From positions 41,667,070-41,731,069 of the forward strand of contig OX104114.1 in NCBI GenBank assembly GCA_944474755.1: a stretch of DNA of 64,000 bases, given 5' to 3'. Source of the DNA: Limnoperna fortunei. Lineage: Eukaryota; Mollusca; Bivalvia; Mytilida; Modiolidae. The notes beneath the pieces are model-generated. The model did not search any database and was not told the DNA's origin. It was given only the letters and a program-made list of their open reading frames with translations. Numbering within the stretch: position 1 is the stretch's first letter; every line of letters starts with the position of its first letter. A program made the translations under genes and the position numbers. Shown one piece after another: positions 1-13,505 of this stretch.

Positions 1-117
1 TTAGTGTTTGGTTTTGACGTAAATTTTAACACCTGTTTAGGTAATATGTTTCAGCACGAGAACAAGCTAAAATAAAATATGTTTCACAAATCAGAAGTAC
101 AAATGGCCAGTGTTTTT

Positions 118-230
118 TACTGCTACTAGATTATTACTCGCATCTTGTTAGAAGTTGCAATTTGCACAGTAAAGACTACTGTGCCAATTGCAACTTCTAA
201 CAAGATGCGAGTAATGCTCTAGTAGCAGTA
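118..230. repeat. Large imperfect palindrome (54-bp arms, 5-bp loop)
   Basis: The arms at 118-171 and 177-230 are reverse complements with three mismatches in 54, separated by the 5-base loop AAGAC. Seen directly. It could be the terminal part of a foldback transposon or a small-RNA precursor. No coding capacity is present. Confidence 0.85.
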
Positions 231-240
231 TGTAAAGCAG

Positions 241-290
241 AATGTAAAGACCTCTTTGTTCGACGTCAGAAACAAAGAGGTCTTTACATT
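241..290. repeat. Perfect 20-bp hairpin with 10-bp loop
   Basis: The arms 241-260 and 271-290 are perfect reverse complements around the loop CGACGTCAGA. The hairpin lies 10 bases after the larger palindrome, and both contain the word GTAAAGAC, so they may be parts of one element. Confidence 0.85.
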
Positions 291-291
291 C

Positions 292-2899
292 AACCCGCGC
301 AGTACTGTCTCAACGCATCAAGCAGTAAGTTCTGCGGCCAGGACTTAACAACACCTTATTTTATAGGGCATCCTCTTTTCAACATCAGGAGAATATTTGT
401 GTTTGCTTGTTTGAACTGAATTACAGACGTAAGAGAAAACGTGAACTCAAAAAACAAACAAACAAAGAAAAAATAAAGAAAAGCAAAAAAGAAGAAAAAA
501 ACCAAAACAAAAAAACTTAAAAAAAAAACAAAAAAACATAGACATTCTGACCGAAACTAATCCTTCACACTCTATATACAAGATAAATACCGAATAACAA
601 ATTTTGCCTGCCATATAACTAGCAATTTTGTAAGAAAGACGCTAGAAAGAATAGTTAAATTTAAGTTTTAGTATTTCAAAAACTGTCAGTGACACAAGTT
701 GTTCGTCAAGCGATACGCACCTATAAATCGCTTTGGCTTAGCACTTATACCCATTTAAATCATTTTATGAATGAATATGTGCTTAGGATTAACATGTGCA
801 ATAACTAGCACGTACGATGTTTCATACTTTTCTGAATGAAACAGAAAGTAAGTTTCGTAATGGCTGGGGATATTAAGTTTAACAAAACACACAAGAAACA
901 TTATTGGACCACTACCAAAGTGTTATGCATACAGTTAAAACTTTTCTCTAAATTATAAGTTCCAAAGAGTGCCAATTGATAGGGTTTATTGAATAAACAG
1001 TAAGCATATTTTAAACTTTAATTCATAGAGCAACGAACATTTTACAAAAGAAAAAAAACAACATATATGTATTTATAAAGCATTGTTATAGACGAAGTCT
1101 GCATTGAGTGAATGTGCGTTTCGTCAATTAATGTATACTCTAATTCACATGTACACCGTCAACTCTAAAAAATTGGTGACAATACAACGGTGCATCAAAA
1201 TCAGAATTCCAATAAAGGTCAATCGTTCTTGGTGCGGTAAGATTTGACAACAATTGCGAATGTTGTTACTTGGAAGCATTTTTTTGGTTCCATTGCAAAT
1301 TACATGCATATATATACATAGTACTAATATTTATATGGAACATATACAATACAGCAGTTAAATGTAACAAGACAATGGGTTTTTTATTTAATTTTAGAAG
1401 AAGGATAGAAGTAATGTAAAGTTAGAATATGTGTATTTGTATGCAACGATTTAGTAGAACAGGCTTGAAAAAATCATAGTAGGAAATAAAGTTTGGTTTC
1501 CCTGTGAGATATTAACTGGTATCACAGAATGACTATCTTAAAATAGTTAGAAGTCCAAGGCTTGGAAAGGGTGGGGGTGGGGCATCACTTAAATTTTGTG
1601 AGATTGATGTAGGCAGGAGTTTTTTGTTAAGCATAAAAGATGAATAACGAATTAGTATTATTTAACATCTAACAAATTAAATGAGTGAGAAAAGATACTG
1701 GAAGCATATTGCCTGCAACAACCAACTTCTTTTTAATCTTTATAGCCAAATGACACATCGTTTAACTAGGAAGTCATAGAATTGACTGGAAAATTTTTTT
1801 TCCAGATATATAGTCTTTTTATTTTGCATTAATACCAATATTGATGACAATCCCTCCGATTGAGAAGGCACCTCTCTTACCAGATATTACTCAACGTGCT
1901 AATACCCTTGTTATGATGGCAATGGTCGGACATTTTTAACTTTTAATGGTACATGTAACAGTTTATTTACGCACCTGGACTATTGTAATATCGGTGCACT
2001 CAGATTAAGGAAACTGCGTGTTAACTAGGAATAACGATACATTTTGTTCAATGTCAGTATAAATAAAAGACAGCAACATTAGTATTTAAAGAAAATTCAC
2101 AAAACAATTTTTCCCTTAATTTATAACAGTTTTCAAAATTGCGCGATAATATAAATGATATATTTAAATACCAAAAGTAAGAAAGGTTAAACGTTTAATG
2201 CAACTGCCATTTAAAATAATTTGTTTCTGTTTATAATCGGCAGTTAAATTATTGTTGGATGCCAACATCGAATTCCGAATTCAATGTTACATTTTACTTT
2301 TGTACTAAAATTGTAGTATTCGTACCAACTTCTTGTTTAATAGAAACTACACAATGTTTTAGCCCGAAGACATCATAAAAGAAATCTATTTCATTGTTTT
2401 TCAATTCTTGTTATTGTACTCCTTTTTAACTACGTAAGGTCTTAATTGTCAAACATTTGTGTATTAATTGTATGACTATTCTATGTTTTGTCGGGATATT
2501 GTAAATTCTAGAGCATCATCAACTTATTTTGTGTGGATATGTAGGTGATACTCCCCTGTAGTGAGTTAGACAATTTTTTTTTTGCTATATTCTCATTCAC
2601 ATCTTCTGACGTTAGTTACATGAATTCCGTTTATTCTTTATGTTTATCAAAATCTGATCACAATTCTAAATAATACGAAAGCAAAACGATTTCAATTTCC
2701 CGAAATTAATTACCAATTTCTTAATAGTAATGCTCTTGCATCCCCCATTTAAAGGTATCTCAAGGCCTACAAATCTTGCAGTGATTCAATTCATATAGAT
2801 TGTTGCTATAGAAATATTGATACAAAAGAGATTGTAATAAAACATATATTTATGGTCACCATGATGATTTGATTGATCAGTATTAGGTATCGTTCAAAG
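292..2899. other. Gene-free AT-rich stretch
   Basis: No supported exon was seen on either strand. It includes an A-rich tract with scattered C and G at about 446-540, which looks like a degenerate poly-A or retroposon tail. Nothing else was recognised. Confidence 0.5.
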
Positions 2900-3412
2900 A
2901 AGGCCTTCTGAAGAAGAAAGAAACTTAGCTTCACATTCCGATATATTGATGATGTTTTGTCCCTCAACGATGTTACATTTTGTGACTATTTGCATTCAAT
3001 TTACCCTAGCAAGCTTGAAATTAAAGACACCACGAATACACTAATGTCACTCTCTTAGTTAGACCTACTTTCTAGAAATAGACTAAAGAAAACTATAAAC
3101 TAGTATCTACGGAATACGTGATGACTTCAACTTTCTAATGGTCAACTTCCCGTTCATCGACAGCAACATTCTAGCAGCTCCAGTGTATGGTGTGTACATT
3201 TCACAACTTATACGTTATTCTAGATCCTGCGATCGCTAATCCGATTTTCTAGACCTATCACTGCTGTGGACTACTTACCTAATCAAACAAGGGTTTACTG
3301 TACTTGGTTAATGTTATCTCTCCACTTCTATAGTCATCACCATGACTATATTGATCGATATGAGAAATCAATCTCTCAATTACGATTGGACATTTTCGCT
3401 GAGTCATAGATA
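2900..3412 (+). pseudogene. Decayed reverse transcriptase fragment of a retroelement
   Basis: Conceptual translation across several frames gives pieces typical of a retroelement polymerase. One is a short FRYIDDV stretch near 2936-2957, containing the YxDD catalytic core. Another, around 3140-3230, is a fragment resembling the thumb region of polymerases found in many invertebrate Penelope-like and other non-LTR elements. In-frame stops and frameshifts interrupt it throughout, so it is dead. The element class is not certain. It has no link to the downstream genes and marks this upstream region as repeat-bearing intergenic DNA. Confidence 0.6.
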
Positions 3413-6170
3413 GAGTTGCTTATTTCTCCTGTATTTTAACTTTCCCCTTTCTTTGCTTTATTTATCACACAGATGGTGGCAGATTCAGTTTCTCTTCTAT
3501 TCCATGACCTCGCGTCAGGTGTAATCAGTAAAGCAAGATATGCTTATATATTCTGCAGCTAATATAACACTTGTGTTTCGAGATGTTTTGTTGCTTGCTG
3601 AGCTAGTGAGTTTTCTGTTCTGTGTAATTTCGTACTTAGATTCTATTCCTTTGTTTACGTTATTTTTCGATTTACTCTAAACTATTTATTTGTAATGTAT
3701 TGCTGCTTCGTTTAACCAAAGCTTCACACATTTTCGATGGCAGTCGAAACTGTGTCTTATTCATATCCTGGTTGATTTTTTTCTTCTTATCCTAAAACAG
3801 CTGGATGTTAAGCAAACATTAAGTCGGTCAACCAAACTTTCCTTCACGTTTGTTTAGAAAGATTACACATTTTTATAGCTCATACAGTTATTAAATTTCT
3901 ACGAAATTTTTACTGTTTTTTTATTCCACCGTATAACGTGGCATTTAATTTCCAGCAAAAAAGTAATGCAAACGCTATTCTGAAAACACGTCACGTGGTC
4001 TTAAATCAGTAACTCGAGTTATCCCTCTCTCCACATACTTGCTACAATAAATAATACACTTTAAAAATAAATTGATAATTGCTAAATAACAAATAATGCA
4101 TTCTGCAAAAATCGCAAAAAGGGAACAACAAAAATAACACACTAAAAGCATCATCCGTTCAAGCCACATATGTTGTGCAATCAAAACCTGTTTGCTAATA
4201 AATGCAATTTCAGGAAGGTTATATCAGTTTGGAAAAACTACAATGATTTATATTTAATAATCTTATTTTGTCTACAATTGAAGAATATAGTCTTCACAAC
4301 AAATTGTTTTGGTATATTCTATGAAAAATGTAAACTAGTACATAGAAGGTTTTATGATTGTTTTTACTTGCTACTGTTTCAATGTTATGAAATTTGCATA
4401 CTTATATTAAAAATATCTAGAGATATATATTAATAGTAATAAACAAGTTTAACAGACCATTGATAATATTTAATGTATTCTATTTCCACATTCTTATCAT
4501 TTTGTTGCAACAGGTATGTATACTTTTTAATTTAAAAATATTGATGTGCTTTGGGAGTGAAAACACTAAACAAACCACAACAATAGAAAAACAGGAAAAC
4601 AGAAAAAAAATCAAACAAAGAAAAAAAAGAAAAGAAAAAAACAACAGCAGTGTTTAAGCAGTTATCAATATTTTAAAGAAATTTAAGAAAACAGATTAAT
4701 AACACTATAATCCTGTTTCAATAATTTCTCGCAAATGATTTGTCGTAACGTACAGTGTATGTAAACTTTTGCTGAAACATAGTTATTTTACCACCTAAAA
4801 TTGTTAGAGTATTGAACATAATTCTAGCTTGTTAATTACATGTTTATATCCTTACAATTTGAAACAAGGAGAAGACAAACACAGACACTATAGATATTTG
4901 TATATTACACAAGTTCTAAGGCGTATAACACAAAATTTGATTTTTTGACATAATCATAAATATTAGTAATGTAATTCATAACATTTTGTCGTAAAAAGTC
5001 AGTTGTACTTGTATGTTCAAACGCAAGCTGTCAATATAATAGCCATTTCTGTCATAATTATTCTATTTCATTTGCTAGATACGAGATCAAACAAACAATA
5101 AGAAAACTGATTACAGACATAGACTGGGTGTCTAAGGGTATGTCTTGTATTGTTCAGAGCTAGTTATTCGCCATCTAAGTGAATTTTTTTCCATTTACGG
5201 ATATTCCCCTTTTGAAAAGGATATTTGCGTATGTAGGTAAGGAGTTAAACGTTTTCTTTTAACGAAAATCTATTATTGTTATAACAGACCAATTTAGCAA
5301 ATTCCTGTTGTTTTCTTTTTTTCCGTTGGCGCTTCATTTGATAGCTTCACTTTGTAGGTCATGCATTACTTCTTAAAATAATCCTATCAATGTTTATTTC
5401 AGGTTTTATTTTCCACGTGTTTATTTGTAGAGTTCTTCAAGTCTTTTTGTTTAAAATCTGATTTCTTAATTTTGATGGTTGTGAAATAAATCTGTTTTGT
5501 ATTTCTCTTATAAAATTATTTCTGTCAAGACAACATAAATGTCGAGTTAAGTTGTGTTTTACTCAGTTCAAATACTCGAAACAGTTGATAATTTAAATTT
5601 ATACTCTAAAACCCAAATTGACTATAAATAAGGACCATGCAATATGCAAAGTGTTTTTTGCTATATGGGACAATAAGAACATCTAAGGTAAAAACAAACA
5701 TGGATTACTATTAGTTTTTGAAAGTATTTGACAGGTAAAAGCTATAAACGAAGCTTATTAAGCAAGACTAGTTGTTATTGTCTTCTGGTCACACTGTTAA
5801 AAACATTTAAGATGGTTACTATTTGTCTCAAACCATCATTAAACATTGTCTTGTTCCCGATTCATAGATAAATTTTTGGTTTGTTCATACTGAGTCTGGC
5901 ATACTATACTATCTTAACTGTTTAAATACTTTAAATAAACATGTTTTGCAAACTAACTTTTTTCACTTTACATGCAATTTAAAAAATTTCTTTTTATAAA
6001 TAAAGATATGTAATGTTTTGTAAACTAACGAAATTATTGTGTTATATATGTAAGAAGTGGATACGGGTTATCAAATTGCTTTAATCCGTTAAATACACAT
6101 AAAACACAGATCTGTAAAAAAATGTTCAACCTGTATTTTAAATAACACATAAAGAATACAATAAATGAAC
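3413..6170. other. Gene-free AT-rich stretch
   Basis: There are only short open frames without splice context or biased composition. An A-rich stretch at about 4590-4650 accounts for one of them. Nothing functional was recognised. Confidence 0.5.
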
Positions 6171-6500
6171 AACTTGGAAATAGTCTCTACACAAATCACA
6201 ACATCTTTAGTAAATTAATAACTTATTTTACGACTTTATTAAAATATTAAATGATCAAAACAATATTAAAAAGGGGCCTTGGTGACCCAGTAGTTAACGT
6301 CGTTATTCATCCACTTTGTCAACACTGAGGTTTTAAGCAATTCAAATACATAAAGACTTCAATTAGTAAACAATTTGGAAATAGTTTCTTCACATATCAC
6401 AACATCTTTGTTGTATTCAAAACTTATTTTATCACTTTTCGAACATATTAAATAATCAAAACATTCTTAACAAGGGCCTTGGTGGCCCAGTAGTTAAGGT
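6171..6500 (+). repeat. Local direct duplication (about 130 bp, offset about 200 bp) carrying a SINE head
   Basis: Positions about 6171-6303 and 6371-6500 are diverged direct copies. They share the runs GGAAATAG and CACAACATCTTT, a TTAAA-rich block, and the SINE-like start GGGCCTTGGTG.CCCAGTAGTTAA. The SINE 5' head and its flank were therefore duplicated together. Confidence 0.7.
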
Positions 6501-6592
6501 AGTTTTTTTCTAAAATTAAAGGGAAATGCTCGACACCATGATATTGATAAACATTTGCTGAAAATGGCATGAAACTCTATTTCAAACAAACT
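6473..6592 (+). mobile_element. Internally deleted tRNA-derived SINE copy
   Basis: It begins with the tRNA-like head GGGCCTTGGTGGCCCAGTAG and jumps to a 3' tail that includes TTGCTGAAAATGGC, ending in CAAACAAAC. The complete copy at 54029-54291 has the same head and tail, so the middle is missing here. Confidence 0.6.
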
Positions 6593-6800
6593 AGTGACTG
6601 AATGGTTAAGGTAGTCATTTTCTATTGATTACGTGGTCTGTAAATACTTAGGTTTAGATTTAAGTCTCACTGCAGGCAGGTCTGTGCTCGACTCCAGGAT
6701 TTTCACCAGGTACTGTATTGGGCTTGACCATCAAGCATAAAGACTGGACAGCAAATTGTTGAATTTTGCGTTTAACCCAAAACATATGAACAAACAAACA
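6590..6800 (+). mobile_element. Degenerate tRNA-derived SINE copy
   Basis: The region contains GACTGAATGGTTAAGGTAGT (A-box region), TATTGATTACGTGGTCTGT, CTCACTGCAGGCAGG and a CAAACAAACA end. These occur in the same order as in the SINE at 54029-54291, with many substitutions. Confidence 0.6.
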
Positions 6801-8841
6801 TAATTAACATAATAAAATTTAAATTAGAAGTTAAAATAAGTCGAAATATAAAAGTAAATATCAACTTTAATTACCTTTGAACCTTAATACCGTATTGACG
6901 TTCGTACAGCCCTAAGTATTGTACTATATTGTATACATTTAGACACATTTAAAGACATTTAATTTTGAATCGACTGATTGTAAAGAGTCTGATAGTTGCG
7001 TGTTCGAAAATTTACCAAAACTGCTTCTACATAGAAATTTTGACACCTGCAAGATTTATATTTTATTAGGGTCAAGTGCGAACAGGTATGAGGGTAGGTA
7101 GGCGTGGTTAACGTCATTGACAAATATTAAATAAAAAGGTAATTTTATATCAGAATTAAAACTAAGCATAGCAGGATAATCATTATATATATTTTATGCT
7201 GGTGTAGCTGCTTTATTTTGTCGATTTAGCTGTCTTATTTGCAACGCATTTAGACGTTTCAAGAGTACTGTTGCAGTCATGTATAATGGAACATGATACA
7301 AACAATTATGCAATACTTTAATGCATATAATCAGTTTTTTAACATTTTTGCAGGACAAATTTGACATATTTAGTAGTGTAAGGTTTGCATCAAATCTAAA
7401 TTAGTCGGTGAAATAATAGAGTTCATATCAAAACAGTAGTAAACATCTATCCAAACTGCCAGTTAGAACGCTATTTTAATTGGTTTTAACTATGTTAATA
7501 GGTTGATATCGGTAAACAGTAAAGTGGCATTTGATATCTATTTTGCAAGCCATCATAGTTATTTTCCCGCATTCCATGCTGTCATCAAGCAGGATATTTT
7601 GGCTTTGCTCTTTTATCTAGTATTATTATTGCCAAGAAATGTCCTTCCAAAGGATAAACTTAACATTTATTTTATTTTAATTTGCAGTTCCATACTCTGT
7701 TAAAGACATATAAACCAATCAAACAATATATGTAAACCATCTTGTTCACAAAAATGCGACTTTATCTTAGAATGTTTAGTCAATATAACCCGTTATTTAC
7801 ACGAACCGTGTACGCATTTGTTAAATAAATCGTTAAAAGAAAATAAGTGTTGACATGTTTATAGAAAAATCGTGAGCGACCTTTCTTAATACACAATAAT
7901 ATCTGTTAAGCATTATAATAAGCGGTCAAGTAATAAATAAACTATACAACTAGCTGAGGAAGTATTTTATTGCGTTAGTACACAATTAATATATGAATTA
8001 TATTGTACTTAATACAAATAGTTGTGAAATACATTTTTACACTGTACTGTTAGAACAGCAATTGACTTCATTAATAATATTCAATAAAACACACTATCTT
8101 TATTCACAATTATGTACCATTTGAATATTAAAATAAGTTACTTGAAGAATGTTAAGGATGTTTTAAACACAATAGAAGAAATTAAAATGTCATAAACAGT
8201 AAACATGTTGCACACTATATCCTTTCGTTTAAGGCAAGTCTAAATTGGTTAGGCCTCAAATGGTATTCACAATTATGTTATTTTCTTTAAGATACATTAG
8301 AGCAGTAAAATGCATAAGTGACATGAAAGTTAAACTGATGACCTAATTTATAGTTACAGTATCATATGCAATTAAAGGTGTACTTTATATTTTAATACGC
8401 TCATTTTGTGATTTCTGACTTATTTTGTTACTTTATCATTTCTTAGAAAAATATTTTTACGACAGGAAATAGATAACCTATGGCATGTGTTTATAATCTA
8501 TAACACATATGTATATTCCATTGACACATGTTACTATTACACACTTTAATACGAACTTGATGTGTATGTCTAAAATTTGGCACATCTCTTTTCCGATTAG
8601 GTACAACCTTTGCAAAATACATTAATAAAGGCCAATAAATTGTTTAACGTACATAATATTTAAACGAAGAACTTGTATACCTTTTGTAAAATTATGTGTA
8701 AACTAAGTCATTTTGTAAAACTGCTGTATATGTTTGTTCTTTCTTTGCAATATACATCCTGTAGCGTTAACTTCCATAATTTAACATGGAAAGTAGGTAG
8801 CAAAAAATATGACATTATACAATTATGTCCTTCTTAAGAGA
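6801..8841. other. Gene-free AT-rich stretch
   Basis: No supported exon, RNA gene or repeat was recognised. Confidence 0.45.
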
Positions 8842-8927
8842 TGGGCATCCAAAATTGTCAATTTGCGTGGTTTAAGTAAAGCTCTCGTGAAAAACAACCC
8901 GCGCAAGTTAACAATTCTGGATGTCCA
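8842..8927. repeat. Decayed palindrome (26-bp arms)
   Basis: The arms 8842-8867 and 8902-8927 match as reverse complements with four mismatches, all of transition type. They are separated by 34 bases. This fits an old foldback element or small-RNA hairpin. A 66-codon open frame over it is probably chance. Confidence 0.55.
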
Positions 8928-11900
8928 CCGAGTGGAGGCCCCACTTGATTCATTTATCCAAGCAAATCAACATAGTCTTACATTAGGTTTGGCATGCCAT
9001 AAAACCTAATTTGACCGACGATTACTTTTTAAATACCTGTTCCAATTCAGGATCATTGCTTTACTTACTATATTGTTGGTTGTTTGTTCTAAAGTTAGCC
9101 AGATTCTTGGAATTTGTTTCTTGGATTGTCTTTTTTTACAATTTAATTCGGCATTTTGATATAACTTTCATCTTTAACGTAAATGTTTTCAACAAATGCG
9201 TTGCCATCCATTAAACACTGTTTTCCGTTGTCGATCACGTGAGTTTTGTATTGTCTTGTTGCCAATCACGTGATTTCGAGGGTACTTCCTCCCCCTTTGT
9301 GATTTCGAGGCAGTCACCCTCTAAAACACAATGTTCGGCGTTGTCAGCATTACCTCTCATTATAAAAATCACTTTATATGATTCTGAGCCAATCAGTTAG
9401 TGTGTTTTTAGGCGGGGTTTAGTAAACCTGCGTATTAATTACGTAGTGTCTGTTACTCCCAATGGCATGTAGGGGCAGCAACAAATGTGCGCTACTCTGT
9501 TTGTCCTTAGGCATCAACTGCAGGTTTTTGTGAGTTGCGAATCTATCATTTCTGCCTCTATTGTACGTCTCGAATTAATCATATATCTCCGTTTTGCTGG
9601 TCTCTAACGGGTGTCCAGAAAAGTGCGGTTTCTGTCAAGTCCGGGTGTTCTTTTTGCAGAAAATGGCAACCCATCTGTACTTTCTTGTTTTGATGTTTTG
9701 CTGTTCATATCATTTCGTTGCACATGTTTAAAAAGTTCTATATTTAGATTTTATTTGGTAATAAAAAATCTAAGGATCCTTTTTGTGTGGAAGTTTTCTG
9801 TAAGTCTGTCTCAGATATTCTACCGCCATACAACAGTAAAGGTAATAGGTAAATGTTGAATTGCTTTAGTTTTTGCTTAAGTTTGGCGCGTGTAGTGTAC
9901 TTGCAACATTTATTTAATTCTGCAACTTATTAAAAGCAGTTTTTGCATTTGACAGACGAAGTTTAATGTTAGCCATAGCTCAACCATATAATATCCTTAT
10001 ACTGCCTAAGATTGTAAATTGGTTATTACAGGTATTATTTCCCTCTACAAATACTGATTTTAATTTCTAGTCCAATTTGGTTGTTATATGTACTCAATCT
10101 GGTGATTTTCTGTAAAATATGTTGATGAGTGTGTGATAAGAAGGTCCAATCAAATGATACTCTTTGAATAAAAAAAGGGCCCATCTGATGCCTCTTTGCG
10201 TGTCCAAGGTTGTTTCTTATCAAACCCAGTCAATAGATATAATGAATAAAGTTTCTGGAAAAATACATCCTTGTCTAATCACTATTTTCATTTGCTAAGA
10301 TATTTCAGCATTCAAAGTTGTTGTAGAATGCCTTACTCAGGTTGATATGATTTTTGAAAATACCATGTAAACTTTTTCTAGGCTTAAGTTGGTGTGAAGT
10401 TGTCTAGGCCATTCAATACATCGTTTTGGGTAGTATAAAATTCTGGTCTTACATCCTTCCCTTTTGTGTAATCCTGTTCTTCATGAGCTATGATATATTT
10501 ATACAATAATACTGTCTTTGTCATGTCATATGCGAAAATATGTCCCAAGGTTAGAAGGCATAAGGCATAAAAGGGTTTAATAAACATTATAAACATAATA
10601 TACATTGCCAAACCTACATGTTGACATTTTCCTTCAGCCTGTTGGCAGACTATATACTTTAAACCAAAACTTTGGTAAGATAATATTTTCTCATTGTATA
10701 AAGCGCATAGCTGATGTCCAAAAAATCAGTCAAGACATATTTATTAAGCAACGCCCAATAGCCCCGCCTTTATGCATATGGCATGTAATATGCCATGTAA
10801 TATGCTTATGCATAATACTACTACTCTATTTGTTCTTTGTTGAAATATGTCAGTATAATAGAATTCCAATTATAATGAAAGTTTTTTACATGAATAGTAA
10901 TAATATATACTATTTGCTTTTTGGTTTGTTTATAAATTCGATTAACATTATGATTGTTCAAACCAATAGGAAAAAATACAATATGATAAAAAAAAAGGCA
11001 GCAAACGTTCAGTTTCATAGTTGCACTTGTAGTAAGGTGTTTGTTCTTATTAAAGAAGTAATTACAATTAAGTCATGCGTAAACCATGTTTTTCACTCAT
11101 TCAACATAAATGTTACTAGTATTAACCTGACAAGGTACTTTGATTCATATTCTGGATTTGACATTGATTTGGTTTTCATAACCAAATTTGATCAATCAAT
11201 GCAATGGTTATAAAATATGTGAAAATATTTGTTTTTTTGAGGAACGTGACAGAGCAAATGTGAATACAATACAGTCGCAATTGATTATTGTAAGATTTTG
11301 TGTTTATGTAATTTTTAATACGTTTTGGAACAGATCATCGTGTAGATGATCAACAAAATGTATAAGATATTATATTATTTCCAATTGCAATTATCGTTAG
11401 AAACAAAATAATCTGAGTTGATTTAATATTTAGTCAACCATACATTTACATATGTGATTTCAAATAAAACAAAAGAAAAACAGATTATTGAAAAAAGTCT
11501 GATTACTTTGTCCTTAGATGACCTTTAAAACATTCAAAAGAGAGTAGATCACATAAAAGAATTATGATGATACATAATACTGACATCTGCATTCTTTCGT
11601 CAGTCAATATATCGTGTTTGTTGTATTGTTGCAAGATTGTACACGTGCCTTAAAGGCAGTTTTCAGTAAGCAGTGTTACTTGTGTCCTGGTAGGAGATAT
11701 AAATAAGCAAGTAAGACATTTCATCATTTATATATTTTTTTATTTAAAATGTATTTGTTTAGGCCGCACAAAAATGTTTGGAGTCAAACATTTTTTCGTG
11801 TAATGTATATTTGAAATTGTTTTTCAACTCTTAAAAAACTCAAACATTATCAGTAAAGTTAACTTAGTGTGCAGCAAGAAAATCATCAAACAATTGCGTT

Positions 11901-13496
11901 TACTTTGAAAACAACTGGTAAGTGTATGCTATTCTAAATGTGGTTGTGTGCTTATTTACGAAATTAACTTCTTTTAATGCATTTAATAGATATGTTAATT
12001 GAGTAAATGAGGTAATTAAAAAATACACAAAACATTAAATGCAAAAAATTGCAATAATGCTAGAACGGACAGTGGAGATTAAGGTTAAACGTGTAACTTG
12101 GCAATATTATGCATATAAAATAATTTGTGTCTGGTTTCTACTAATCAAACATATTTAATTTATTATAACTAGAAACAGAGTTTTTTTTACAGAAGATCGA
12201 AAACAAAAATCTTGTTTTATTGGACGTGTTTTTTCAGAGATTTAAGTATACATTTAGCACCTTGTTTTTGACTGCAAAATAACTTATGTTACTTCTTGTC
12301 TTAGTTAAATCTCAATAAATGTATACAAGTTTTTTAACGAGACTGTTAGGAAATCACATGTAACAAAATGTTTGAATTGGAAAAAATAACAATTTGAAAG
12401 CTAATTAAATCAACAAGACATTTTGTTAATTTTTTTGTTTTATTTTAAATAGAACCGCACTATAAAAATTATCGTTAATTGTCGTTTGATCTAATTGCTT
12501 CAAAGCACGTGATATTTTGTCTTAATTTTACAAATAAGGACAATTTTTTACGAATTATTTTTTTATAAATGTCTTTCATTCTTTACACATAATACTCATT
12601 TATTCACAACATATTGCATAATCTGTATTCACGGATTACGTGTAGATCATAATTAATAATAGTGATTGTATTTTTGAATTGTTCATTGCTAAAAAGGATA
12701 CAGTTAATTAGTCAATCCTATAGATAGACCTTTAGACGCATTATGTAACAAATTTCCTAGTTAGGAAAAATTTATACTTAATAAAATCTGCTTTATAAAC
12801 GATTGAAATGGTACTGTTCGTCGTGAATTACAAAGATATTGGGTTTGAATAGTTATGTATAAATTGACTCTTTTATAGAATTAAAAGTATTAATGATGCG
12901 TTAATTACAACGCTTGAAAACTTATTATTCCTTAGTTTTAAATATCCACACGTTTTAGTTACTTGAGTTTTGCAGTAAAAAGTATGAGGGAAACTAACAG
13001 AGTTTAATGTCTATTCAAAGAACGTCTCGTTTTAGTATGCAATAACTTTAGTTACTACTTGTTGCTTTGTATATAGCCTAACCTTGTTAATGTTTTAATG
13101 CAGGTACATATTAATTAACTCACTTTAATGAATATAAGACACAACGTTCGTGTTTTCTTTAACCAGGTTAAATCTGCAATATGTAAGAGCAGGATCTCAA
13201 GTCCAAATCTTCAAATGTTGAAAAGCAAACATTGTAATTAAACTTAAACCTTTCACCTTTATTGCTGCTTCGTGAAAGCAAAAAAGATAATTCGAATCAA
13301 CCTGACCTAAACGCTATACCTAGTCCATTAAACAAATTGATTTAATTCGCTGCATTAAAGGACGGTTTAGTTAAAATGAGGCCTTTAATTACTCGTTGAC
13401 GTCACATAATCTAATGGAAGCAAAATATTACATGAATGGGTTATGTTAGATCTTCCACGTGGCGACAGTAGAAAAACGTTGTGATAAGTAAAAGGG
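8928..13496. other. Intergenic stretch with one locally GC-richer patch
   Basis: Around 9230-9480 the DNA is less AT-rich and carries CCAATCACGTGAT, repeated GATTTCGAGG and CCAATCAG words, which could be an old promoter or repeat. The rest is AT-rich. An open frame of 202 codons at 10605-11213 has no recognisable content and is judged a chance frame. Confidence 0.35.
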
Positions 13497-13505
13497 TATA
13501 TAATA
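13497..13505 (+). promoter_or_regulatory. Candidate TATA box upstream of the plus-strand gene
   Basis: TATATAATA follows AAAGGG. A start site would be expected near 13530, feeding a noncoding first exon spliced to the acceptor at 15619. I could not find a strong donor for such an exon, so this is a weak candidate. Confidence 0.2.

Noticed and set aside
10605..11213. 202-codon plus-strand open frame
   Set aside because: It has no recognisable motif, a composition expected of AT-rich noncoding DNA and no splice context. It is probably a chance frame.
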